A DNA stretch of 64,000 nt, taken from NCBI GenBank assembly GCA_039822045.1, contig JBCBMY010000006.1:1-64000 (forward strand). Reading direction: 5' to 3'. The notes beneath the pieces are model-generated. The model had not been told where the DNA came from, did no database searches, and saw nothing but the letters and a program-made list of their open reading frames with translations. Both the position numbers and the translations under genes were made by a program. This DNA comes from HLUCCA09 sp039822045 (lineage in GTDB: Bacteria > Pseudomonadota > Alphaproteobacteria > Rhodobacterales > Rhodobacteraceae). How positions within the stretch are numbered: position 1 is the stretch's first letter; each line of letters starts with the position of its first letter. Positions 18,593 to 26,475 of this stretch are shown piece after piece.

Positions 18593-21490
18593 TCAGAAGA
18601 TGAAGTTCGCCGCGTTGTCGATCTCGGCTTCCGTCGCATTCTGGATGATCGCCACGACGCTCTGATCGATCCACGCAACCCGCACGTTGTTGCCATCCTG
18701 GGTGATGTCGAAGTCGTTCAGATTGTTCGACCCTTGAAAGTCCAGCCGGTCGCTTCCCACCTCGAAATCGCGGATCGTGTCGGTGCCGTGGCCCCGGCGG
18801 AACTCGAACACATCGTCCCCGCCATTGCCGAAGAGCGTATCGTTCTTGCCGCCGCCGCGGATGACGTCGTCGCCGCCCCAGCCCCGGATCACATCGCGCC
18901 CGTCGCCGCCCCAGATCGTGTCATCGCCGTTGCCGGCATTGATCGTGTCAGCGCCGGAATTCCCGCCAATGAACTCGTCAGCGCTGTCGGACCCCTGCAC
19001 CCTGTCGGCGCGCTTCGACGTGACGATCTCCTCGACCCCATCAAGCGCCAGCAGAAACGTGTTGTTGCGGCCCCCCGGCGCTGCACCGATGCTCTGGAAC
19101 CCGATGTCGTTGAGATCGAGGGTCATGCCGGTGTTGAAGTCGCTCATGTCGACCCGGTCGGTCCCGCCGCCGCCATTGATCTGAAGCTTCACGCCCGCGA
19201 CGATCCAGTCGAGATTGACGGTGTCATTGCCGCGACCAAGGTTGACCAACTCAGCCCCGTTCTCGCCGAGATTGACCGTATCTGTGCCATCGCCGGTGTT
19301 GATCGAAATCGCCGAGGACGTGCCATTCATATCGACCAGGTCGTTGCCCTTGCCGGTCCGGATATAGTCGACAAAGCCGCCGTCGTTTACCGTGATCGTG
19401 TCTTGCCCGTCGCCCAAGCCGACCAAGGCGCCGCTCCCTCCGTTGATGGTGGCCTCGTCGGCTCCTCGCGAAAGTCTGGCACTGCCAAAGGAGCCGCCGT
19501 TGGACACGACGGTGTCGTCGCCGCCTGACAGAGCGATGCTGTTGAACCCGCCGTCGCCCAGCGTCACGTCGGTGTCTGCGTCATCGAAGGTCTGGAGCGA
19601 TCCGAGAAAGCCTCCGTTGGCGACGCTCACGCTGTGCGTGAGGCCGGTGTTGAAGCCGGAAAACACAACCTGCTGAACGCCGCCCGAGCCGATGTTGAGA
19701 GTATTGGACCCCTCAAAGGAGTAGATCTGTTCGATGTTGCCTCGGTTGGAGGTGACGGTGTTCTCGCCCTGCCCGATTTTCATCGAGAAGATGCGCGCAT
19801 CGCCGTTGAGCCGGATGTCGTCGTTGCCTTGTCCAGTCTGAAGTGAAGAGACAATGGCGTCGCCACGCAGCAGCACGGTGTTGTTGCCGCTGCCCATCGT
19901 GGCCTGATCCACGAACGATCCCTCATTCACGGTCAGGGAGTCGGCCCCGCCGTCGGTACGGTAGGAATCGACCCGCGCGTTTTTGCGCAGGATGAGTTCG
20001 TTGGCGCCCTCGCTGAGATCGACCGACCCGACGCGCCCGTCGTCCTGAACGTTGACGCGCTGGCCACCGCTATATCCGACCACGGCGTCGACGTTGCCGC
20101 TGCCCGAGTTCAGCGTGTCCTGGCCTCGGCCGAGGATGATCGTTCCGGCATTGCCGCCATTGATCAGATTGACGATGTCGCTGTTGGATCCGAGGTCGGC
20201 TGTATTGACGTTGCTTCCGTCGATCGTGAGACGGTCGACGCCGCCGGAATAGCGGATCGTGCCGACATCGCCGTTCGGCCCGATCGTGGTGGTGTTGTCG
20301 GCGCCGTAAGAGACCAGCGCACCGACGAACCCGCCCAGGATCTCGGTGGTGTCGACCCCGCGGCCGAGCGTGACCGTATCGGCCCCGTTGCGAATGATGA
20401 CTTGGTCGTCGCTTAGGTTGTCTGATGCCCCACTACTTCTAACGGCGCCGACGAAGCCCTGGCCGCTGTCGAAGGTGTTGGTGCCGCCTCCAAGATCGAT
20501 AAATCGGATGCCGCCATCCTCGGTCGAGGACCCGGTGACCGTATCGTCTCCATTGTCGAGGCGAATGGCGCCCACGAAAGTCTCAGCTCCGAGACTGATC
20601 TCCGCGTCCCCCCGAAAAATGGAGATCGAGTCTGTGCTGTACTCGCCGAGTTGGATCCGAGAGTTGTCGCCATCGCCACGGACGGAGTAAACGCGCGTGT
20701 TCGTCAGGTCGAAATCGGCCTCGACGTTGTAGAACTCCAGGAGGTCGATGCGTGAGCGATCGGGGTTCGCATCCCCGCTGTTGATGATTGCTTTGAAACT
20801 GCCGTCGCTGTCGTCTTCGAGGTCGAACTGCATGTTGTCGACGCGGAAATCGCCAGACATGTTGACCGTCAGCTCGCGCGCGACCGCCACGGGGTCCTCC
20901 GGGCCAAAGCGGAAGCGGTCCTCGCGACCCTCGAAGTCGTTTCCGAAGAGCGAGAACGGCGTTTCGCCGTCGATCGTGACCTCCGACTGCAGGACCGTGT
21001 CCTCGACGGAGTCGACCACGGTGAACGCCGCGCCGAAATTGCCATCAAGGGCGCTGTTGTCGCTGAAGAAGCTGTCGTCCACCGTGAACGCGATGAACTC
21101 GGCGCCCACGGGCACCTCGGCAAAGACACCGCCGGAGACCACCCAGAAGTCCTCGGTCATGGCAACGGTGTTGCCGCTGTCATCAGGCAGGAACCGGTCG
21201 GGGATCTGCGTGTCTGCATCAATCACCGGAACGCCCGCGCCCGGGGCGACGGGGTTGTCGCCGGCGCCGAACGATGCGGCAAGAGACGAGTTCGGCCTGT
21301 CGTCTTCGTCGAAGGCGAGCCACCTGCCCACCACATCGATCAGAAGAATGTCGCCAGCGGAGGCGCCGATATCCGACAGCTCGATGATCGTCGGGTCGCT
21401 GTCGATGTCGTTGATATGGTCGTTTGCGAGGTAAGTGTCGCGCGGATCGATACTGCGAAAGATCCCGTCGGCCGGGTTGAGGGTTGCCAC
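18593..21490 (-). CDS. Large secreted repeat protein with C-terminal RTX calcium-binding repeats
   Basis: The 965-residue acidic protein has three parts. The N-terminal part (about 1-160) has a segment, FTVDDSFFSDNSALDGNFG, that recalls the calcium/galactose-binding PA-IL-like fold. The middle (about 250-800) is a long run of imperfect repeats of about 20 residues (for example LGRGQDTLNSGSGNVDAVVG) that look like a beta-helix. RTX nonapeptides such as GGNSGADTINAGNGDDTIW and GGDGRDVIRG fill about 831-895. There is no Sec signal, and the end NFIF fits a type I secretion signal. The start is GTG 21490, preceded by AGGAG at 7 nt spacing. No HlyB/HlyD/TolC genes are in the window. Confidence 0.82.
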   Translation of the reverse strand: MATLNPADGIFRSIDPRDTYLANDHINDIDSDPTIIELSDIGASAGDILLIDVVGRWLAFDEDDRPNSSLAASFGAGDNPVAPGAGVPVIDADTQIPDRFLPDDSGNTVAMTEDFWVVSGGVFAEVPVGAEFIAFTVDDSFFSDNSALDGNFGAAFTVVDSVEDTVLQSEVTIDGETPFSLFGNDFEGREDRFRFGPEDPVAVARELTVNMSGDFRVDNMQFDLEDDSDGSFKAIINSGDANPDRSRIDLLEFYNVEADFDLTNTRVYSVRGDGDNSRIQLGEYSTDSISIFRGDAEISLGAETFVGAIRLDNGDDTVTGSSTEDGGIRFIDLGGGTNTFDSGQGFVGAVRSSGASDNLSDDQVIIRNGADTVTLGRGVDTTEILGGFVGALVSYGADNTTTIGPNGDVGTIRYSGGVDRLTIDGSNVNTADLGSNSDIVNLINGGNAGTIILGRGQDTLNSGSGNVDAVVGYSGGQRVNVQDDGRVGSVDLSEGANELILRKNARVDSYRTDGGADSLTVNEGSFVDQATMGSGNNTVLLRGDAIVSSLQTGQGNDDIRLNGDARIFSMKIGQGENTVTSNRGNIEQIYSFEGSNTLNIGSGGVQQVVFSGFNTGLTHSVSVANGGFLGSLQTFDDADTDVTLGDGGFNSIALSGGDDTVVSNGGSFGSARLSRGADEATINGGSGALVGLGDGQDTITVNDGGFVDYIRTGKGNDLVDMNGTSSAISINTGDGTDTVNLGENGAELVNLGRGNDTVNLDWIVAGVKLQINGGGGTDRVDMSDFNTGMTLDLNDIGFQSIGAAPGGRNNTFLLALDGVEEIVTSKRADRVQGSDSADEFIGGNSGADTINAGNGDDTIWGGDGRDVIRGWGGDDVIRGGGKNDTLFGNGGDDVFEFRRGHGTDTIRDFEVGSDRLDFQGSNNLNDFDITQDGNNVRVAWIDQSVVAIIQNATEAEIDNAANFIF

Positions 21491-21636
21491 GAATTGTCTC
21501 CTTCCTGTCCCGGAGGCAGAAAGCGTCTTGTTTCAAATGCCAAGACTGAATGCCTCCCCGGAGCCAGAATTGACCTAACGGTCAACCGAAGTAAACCCGG
21601 AATGGTTGAACGGCCCGCACACGGCCCGGGCAGGTG

Positions 21637-22704
21637 CTACCCGAAGCAGGAGATCAGGCGGTCGACGCGGGCGCTGTCGGTCGACCAGTCGCAGACGAAG
21701 CGCGCGGTCAGGAGGGTGTCGCCCGGCCCCTCTAAGGCGCTGAGTTCTGGCCGATCTTGCACCGCATAGGTTGCACCAGCCTCGTGCAGCTTTCGGTGCA
21801 GGGATCGGGGAAAGCGCGCGAAGATCATGTTGGCTTCAACGGGGTGCAGCACCTCAACCTTGGGTTGCATTGCGAGCCCGTCGGCAAGCCGGGCTGCGGC
21901 GGCGTTGGCCGCCGTCGCCAACTCGCGCCAGAGCCCGTCCTGGACATGGGCCAGGTGCTGGGCCGCGATGTAGCGGGCCTTGGAGAGCATCAGACCCATG
22001 CGCTGGCGTCGTATGGAAGCATGCGCCGCGTGCGCGGGGGCGAAGAACACTACGGCCTCGGCCCCCATCAGCCCGTTCTTTGTGCCGCCAAGGGACAGCA
22101 CGTCGATCCCTGCGCGCCACGTCATGTCGGCCAGCGAGCAGCCAAGGTGCGCCGCCGCATTTGGCCATCGCGCGCCGTCCATATGCACGGGCAGGCCGTA
22201 GGCGCGGGCGACGCCCGCCAACTCGCGGAGCGCTGCCAGGGAATAGACCGTGCCGGCCTCGGTTGCCTGCGTGACCGTGACGGCGCCGCGCCGCTCCGGC
22301 ACTTCGCTGGCAATGGCTTTGTCCAGCGCGTCTGCCGACATTCGGCCATGGTCGGACGCGACAAGCGACGGCTCGGCGCCGCCCGAGGCCAGCGAGACGG
22401 CCCCGGCCTCGTCCATCTCGATATGGGCGATGCGTGCGCAGAAGACGCGCGACCAGGGACGCAGCAGGCAGGAGAGGGCCAGAGCGTTGGCCGCGATCCC
22501 GCTCGGCACCATCAGGACCTCGGCTTCGGGCGCCTCAAATGCCGCGCGGATCGCCTCGATCGCGCGCGCGCTCCACGCATCGGAGCCGTAGGACAGGACA
22601 CGCCCGCGGTTGGCGGCGGCGATCGCCTCGATCACGGCGGGGTGGACCGGGCCGGCATTGTCGGAGATGAAATTCAGATCGTCGATGTCGGCGTCGTCCC
22701 TCAT
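21637..22704 (-). CDS. ltaE: Low-specificity threonine aldolase (beta-eliminating lyase fold)
   Basis: This PLP enzyme cleaves threonine or allo-threonine to glycine and acetaldehyde. The 355 residues include the PLP lysine in LSLGGTKNG, HMDGARWPNAAAHLG for cofactor contacts, and FISDNAGPVHPAV at the N-terminus. I chose ATG 22704, which overlaps the stop of the YcgN gene by 4 bp (ATGA). A longer frame upstream reads through ycgN antisense and is not likely. It is the last gene of the ribF-ycgN-aldolase operon. Confidence 0.88.
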   Translation of the reverse strand: MRDDADIDDLNFISDNAGPVHPAVIEAIAAANRGRVLSYGSDAWSARAIEAIRAAFEAPEAEVLMVPSGIAANALALSCLLRPWSRVFCARIAHIEMDEAGAVSLASGGAEPSLVASDHGRMSADALDKAIASEVPERRGAVTVTQATEAGTVYSLAALRELAGVARAYGLPVHMDGARWPNAAAHLGCSLADMTWRAGIDVLSLGGTKNGLMGAEAVVFFAPAHAAHASIRRQRMGLMLSKARYIAAQHLAHVQDGLWRELATAANAAAARLADGLAMQPKVEVLHPVEANMIFARFPRSLHRKLHEAGATYAVQDRPELSALEGPGDTLLTARFVCDWSTDSARVDRLISCFG

Positions 22705-23201
22705 TCCTCGTCCTCGATCAGATACTCTTCCCACTCCTCCTCCGGCACGTCGAACTCGCTGACGGTGCGGCCCCGGATCGAGGCGCCGGCGCGGTGGGTG
22801 CTGGCCGGATCGCCGGTCAGCAGCGGGTGCCAAGTGGGCAGGCCGCGCCCCTCGGCCAACCGCCGATAGGCGCAGGTCTTTGGCATCCAGTAGGCGTTGT
22901 CGTGGATGGTAGCGGGGCTCAGCGTGACGCAGTCGGGCACGAAGCGATGGCGCTGCGCGTAATGGCTGCAGGCGCAGGTCGCGTCGTCAAGCAGGCGGCA
23001 GGCCACACGGGTATAGGCGACCTCGCGGGTGTCCTCGTCCTCAAGCTTGTTCAGGCAGCATTTGCCGCACCCGTCGCAAAGCGCCTCCCACTCGTCGGTG
23101 CTGAGTTTGTTGAGGGGATAGCGCTCCCAGAACCGGTGGCGCAGCCCGTCCCGCGGAATGGGGGCGGCCGCCGGGCGCCGGGTGCGGGGTGCGCGCCTCA
23201 T
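22701..23201 (-). CDS. YcgN family cysteine cluster protein
   Basis: This 166-residue UPF0260/YcgN-type protein has the metal or Fe-S binding pattern CDGCGKCC, with further cysteines in VACRLLDDATCACSHYAQR and VPDCVTL and in MPKTCAYRR. The biochemical role is not established. It overlaps ribF by 4 bp upstream and the aldolase gene by 4 bp downstream, so all three are translationally coupled. Confidence 0.9.
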   Translation of the reverse strand: MRRAPRTRRPAAAPIPRDGLRHRFWERYPLNKLSTDEWEALCDGCGKCCLNKLEDEDTREVAYTRVACRLLDDATCACSHYAQRHRFVPDCVTLSPATIHDNAYWMPKTCAYRRLAEGRGLPTWHPLLTGDPASTHRAGASIRGRTVSEFDVPEEEWEEYLIEDEE

Positions 23202-24145
23202 GGCAGCGCGGCCAGGATGTCGCGCGCGCGGGCGCTGTCGGCATCCATCTGCTGGACCAGAGCCGGGACGCTGTCGAACCTCGCCTCGGGGCGGAGGAAG
23301 TCGATGAGCCCGATCGAGAGAATGGTGCCATAGAGGTCGCCCGCGAAGTCGAAGATATGGGTTTCGAGGTTCGGGACGTTCTCGCCGAACTGCGGGCGGG
23401 TGCCGATCGACGCCACGCCGTGATAGCGCCCTGCGTGCGGGCCCGCGAGGACATCAACCAGCACGGCATAGACCCCGAAGCAGGGCAGATGGAGGCCCGC
23501 GAGGCTCATGTTTGCCGTTGGGTATCCCAGATCGCGTCCGCGCTTGTCGCCATGCAGGACCGGTCCCTCGATCCGATGCCAGTGGCCGAGCATGTCCGAC
23601 GCCTCCCTGGGCCGCCCAGCACTCAGGGCCGCACGGATGGCCGAGGAGGACACACGCGGGCCGCCTGGCACCGTGACGAGAAGATCGGCTACGGTCAGGC
23701 CGAAGCCCAGAGCCTTGGCTTGCGTGCGCAGGGTCTCCACCGAGCCGGCCCGCTCCGCACCATACCGGAAATCGGCGCCCACGGTGACATGGGTCAGCCC
23801 AAGCGCGCCGGCCAGCACGTCTGCCGTGAAGGCGTCCGCTGTCATCCGCCGCAGATGCTCGTCGAACGGCAGTTCGAACAGCAGGTCGACCCCCAGCTTC
23901 TGCAGCCGATGCGCGCGCGCTTCGGGGCCGGTCAGGCGGAAAGGCGGGTCGTCGGGGCGAAAGACCTCTCTTGGGTGCGGCTCGAAGGTGAGAACGGCGA
24001 GCGGCGCACCGGTCGGCTCGCCAGCGGCGCGGGCGAGGTCGAGCACCGAGCGATGGCCCAGATGAACGCCGTCGAAATTGCCGATCGCGGCAGAGGCGCC
24101 GCGCTCGGCACCGGTGATGTCCTCGAGGCAGCGGAAGCGCTTCAT
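23198..24145 (-). CDS. ribF: Bifunctional riboflavin kinase/FAD synthetase
   Basis: RibF phosphorylates riboflavin to FMN and adenylates it to FAD in the cytosol. It is 315 residues. The N-terminal nucleotidyltransferase domain has IGNFDGVHLGH, and the C-terminal kinase domain has GDKRGRDLGYPTANM and the GVASIGTRPQFGE stretch. It leads the ribF-ycgN-ltaE operon. FAD made here is needed by SdhA, encoded elsewhere in this window. Confidence 0.97.
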   Translation of the reverse strand: MKRFRCLEDITGAERGASAAIGNFDGVHLGHRSVLDLARAAGEPTGAPLAVLTFEPHPREVFRPDDPPFRLTGPEARAHRLQKLGVDLLFELPFDEHLRRMTADAFTADVLAGALGLTHVTVGADFRYGAERAGSVETLRTQAKALGFGLTVADLLVTVPGGPRVSSSAIRAALSAGRPREASDMLGHWHRIEGPVLHGDKRGRDLGYPTANMSLAGLHLPCFGVYAVLVDVLAGPHAGRYHGVASIGTRPQFGENVPNLETHIFDFAGDLYGTILSIGLIDFLRPEARFDSVPALVQQMDADSARARDILAALP

Positions 24146-24330
24146 GGCCGTCCCCTAGCGGCGGCTCGGAGCAAGCGCAACCCGCACCCTTGGCCCCCGT
24201 TTCCGGGCCGATGCCATTGTCTGGAAGTGGGCGCGGCCGGCCACAGCGGCGGCATCGGGTCTGGTGCCTCAGGACGCCGCGACGTGCTTCGGGTGCTGCG
24301 GCGCCGGACCGGCTGTGTCGGGCCTGACCG

Positions 24331-24795
24331 TCAGTCGAACTTGCGGGACGGGGCGAGCACGGTTGCTTCGCCCTTCAGCACGATCTTCTCGTCGACAAGA
24401 CAGCGGGTGTCGAGCTTCACGCGGCGCTTGGAATGGTCGATGTCGAGCACCTCAACCTCGGCACGCACCGTGTCGCCGGGGCGCACCGGCGCCATGAACT
24501 TGAGCGTCTGGCCGAGGTAGACGGTGCCGTGGCCCGGAAGCTGCTCGCCGATGACGGCCGAGATCAGGCCCGCGGTCAGCATGCCGTGGGCAATGCGACC
24601 GGCAAAGATCGTGTCGCGGGCATAGTCCTCGTCAAGATGGACGGGGTTATGATCGGTCGAGATAGTTGCGAACATCTCGATATCGCCATCGGTGATCTCT
24701 TTGGTGAGATGGCGGACCATCCCGATCTCGAGATCTTCGATGACGATTGTCCCGCGGGGCATGTTGTCGAGCATGGTCGTGTCCTCTGATGTCAT
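24331..24795 (-). CDS. MaoC-like (R)-specific enoyl-CoA hydratase
   Basis: This hotdog-fold hydratase of about 154 residues has DHNPVHLDEDYA, carrying the catalytic Asp/His pair, and FAGRIAHGML, both typical of PhaJ/MaoC enzymes that turn enoyl-CoA into (R)-3-hydroxyacyl-CoA. Two starts are plausible: ATG 24795 (AAAGG 7 nt upstream) and ATG 24774 (GAGGA 7 nt upstream). I give the longer. A CTGC-N3-GCAG element at 24837-24847, which resembles PhaR sites, lies 41 bp upstream and suggests a link to polyhydroxybutyrate metabolism. That link is inferred. Confidence 0.88.
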   Translation of the reverse strand: MTSEDTTMLDNMPRGTIVIEDLEIGMVRHLTKEITDGDIEMFATISTDHNPVHLDEDYARDTIFAGRIAHGMLTAGLISAVIGEQLPGHGTVYLGQTLKFMAPVRPGDTVRAEVEVLDIDHSKRRVKLDTRCLVDEKIVLKGEATVLAPSRKFD

Positions 24796-24836
24796 CAGCA
24801 CACCTTTCGTCGCTCCATAGCCTATCCCGCGCGATG

Positions 24837-24847
24837 CTGCAATGCAG
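24837..24847. promoter_or_regulatory. PhaR-like operator candidate
   Basis: CTGCAATGCAG fits the CTGC-N3-GCAG pattern I recall for PhaR, the polyhydroxybutyrate-responsive repressor of Paracoccus and Rhodobacter. It sits upstream of the MaoC hydratase start in a locally AT-richer stretch (24840-24900). At this GC content a few such matches are expected by chance in 64 kb, so position is the main support. Confidence 0.45.
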
Positions 24848-24948
24848 AAGAGTAAGAAAAATATCCCACAGGTCCTCTGGGTGAAATTTTATTGCGGGAC
24901 CAATGGTATCTGACGGGGGCCAAATCCCGGGACAACGGCCGACACAAG

Positions 24949-24999
24949 GCAAATTCCTTGAGACAAGGAATTTGCAAAAGTCTTTGCAAAGACTTTTGC
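24949..24999. repeat. Two back-to-back palindromes after the HAD gene
   Basis: The first palindrome (24949-24975) has 12-bp perfect arms, GCAAATTCCTTG and CAAGGAATTTGC, around a 3-base loop. The second (24974-24999) is a perfect 26-bp palindrome built from AAAAGTCTTTGC and its complement, and the two share a GC step. They begin 7 bp after the stop of the HAD gene (minus strand). They are AT-rich compared with all their surroundings. They could be a tandem terminator/mRNA-stabilising structure or a dispersed REP-like element. Confidence 0.8.
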
Positions 25000-25006
25000 G
25001 CCGGCC

Positions 25007-25894
25007 CTAGCGGAGAAAGCCCATCGCGAATGTCGCGCCCGATTGCTCGCGCACCAAGAGGTCGCCGAGTCGGTCGGGATCGGGCTGGCCATGGGGCGCC
25101 GCGCCGGTCGCGGTCTCGCGCGCCGCGAGCCCGCCCGTGATGAAAAGGCTATCGAGCCCTTCGCCCATCGCGCCGGCAATATCGGTGCCCAGCCCGTCGC
25201 CGATGCAGATCGTCCGCGCGTCATCAGGCACCTCACCGGTGGCTTGGGCGAGGCGGCGACGCGCGAGATCGTAGATCGGGGGATGCGGCTTGCCGAAATA
25301 AAGGCTCTCGCCTCCCATCTCGGTATAGAGGCTGGCCAACGCACCAGCGCACCATTCCCGGCTGTCGCCGCGGTCGACCACGAGGTCCGGGTTGGCGCAG
25401 AGAAGCTTCCATCCCTTGGTCTTGGCGTAGAGCAGTTCGCCCTCGTGAACCTCGGGCAGCGCGTGAGGATCGGCGGGGCCGGTGACGACGAGGCCCTCGG
25501 CCTCGTCGAGGCCGACCCGCTCGATCTCGACGGGATTGTCCAGAAGCCTGAGCGGTTCGAAAAAGCTTGTGTCCCGGTCTTCGCCGATGAAGTAGACGCG
25601 GCGGCCCACGACCCCCTGAAACAGGGCCAGCCGGGCGCTGTCGCCGGAACTCGCGATTGCGTCCCACGCATCGGTGGGCACGCCCAACTGCGCGATCTGC
25701 ACCTCGACATCGGCGCGGGGCCGCGGCGCATTCGTCACCAGCACGACATGCCCGCCGCCGCGGCGGAAGCCTTTCAGAGCGGCGACAGCCGCGGGATAGG
25801 CGTGCAGCCCGTTATGCACGCAGCCCCAGAGGTCGACGAAGGCGGCATCGTAGTCGGCGGCGATCTCGGCAAAGCTTTCGAGAATGCGGGTCAT
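25007..25894 (-). CDS. HAD superfamily IIA hydrolase (TIGR01459-like)
   Basis: This 295-residue HAD phosphatase related to NagD/pyridoxal phosphatases starts FVDLWGCVHNGLHAYPAA, where the DxWGxxxxG motif replaces the usual DxDG. It continues with LVTNAPRPR (motif II), GKPHPPIYDLA and CIGDGLGTDIAGA (motifs III/IV). The substrate is unknown. I chose ATG 25894, where the family starts; upstream residues in frame are Arg/Ala-rich noise. The gene ends next to a double palindrome. Confidence 0.88.
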   Translation of the reverse strand: MTRILESFAEIAADYDAAFVDLWGCVHNGLHAYPAAVAALKGFRRGGGHVVLVTNAPRPRADVEVQIAQLGVPTDAWDAIASSGDSARLALFQGVVGRRVYFIGEDRDTSFFEPLRLLDNPVEIERVGLDEAEGLVVTGPADPHALPEVHEGELLYAKTKGWKLLCANPDLVVDRGDSREWCAGALASLYTEMGGESLYFGKPHPPIYDLARRRLAQATGEVPDDARTICIGDGLGTDIAGAMGEGLDSLFITGGLAARETATGAAPHGQPDPDRLGDLLVREQSGATFAMGFLR

Positions 25895-26475
25895 CGGGTC
25901 TCTCCGGCGCGGCGTGGCGCCGGTAATCCGGCGCTGTGCCGGTCTTTTTTCACGCATTGCGGCCCGGGGCCAGTGGGGCAGGGCACACCACCGGCGCCGC
26001 AGCGCCACCGGGCGGCCACGGGACCAAACGGCGCAGCGTGGCCCCGAAGAGCGGCGCGTGGCCGATTTTCGAGCCTGTCAACACTGAGTTTCCGGCAAGA
26101 GGCCGCCTGCAGGGCGGGGTTGGTGCATTGCGGCCCCAATCCTGCACGATTCTCGCCACACAGTTGATCGACCGTGGCCACGAGAAGGCAGCGGCCCTGC
26201 CAACGGTCGGCGAGAGCGTTCGGGCGGGGCCGCATTGACAAAGCTGCGCGCGCCGCAGGGCGCGCTCGGCATCCCGGGGGCCGCGTCGGACGTATTTTTG
26301 GCCACGCCATCTGCGGGAGGGCGGACATGTATTCTGTGATCGCGCCCGCGGGCGCCCGCCCCGGTGATCCCGCGCACCGCACCGACATTTCGACAATCCG
26401 GCGATCGCAAAGCGTGCCGCCTCATCCAACAGCGACGTGACAGGCGCAGGCGCGCCCGCATCCGAGGAGAACCCC
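25895..26475. other. Long intergenic region between divergent HAD and RTX genes
   Basis: This 581-bp stretch separates divergent genes and must carry both promoters. A 37-codon frame at 26327-26440 (MYSVIAPAGARPGD...) has a GGGAGG-like site before it but no recognisable product. I see no convincing RNA gene or terminator. A GAGGAGA ribosome site precedes the RTX start at 26476. Confidence 0.4.
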
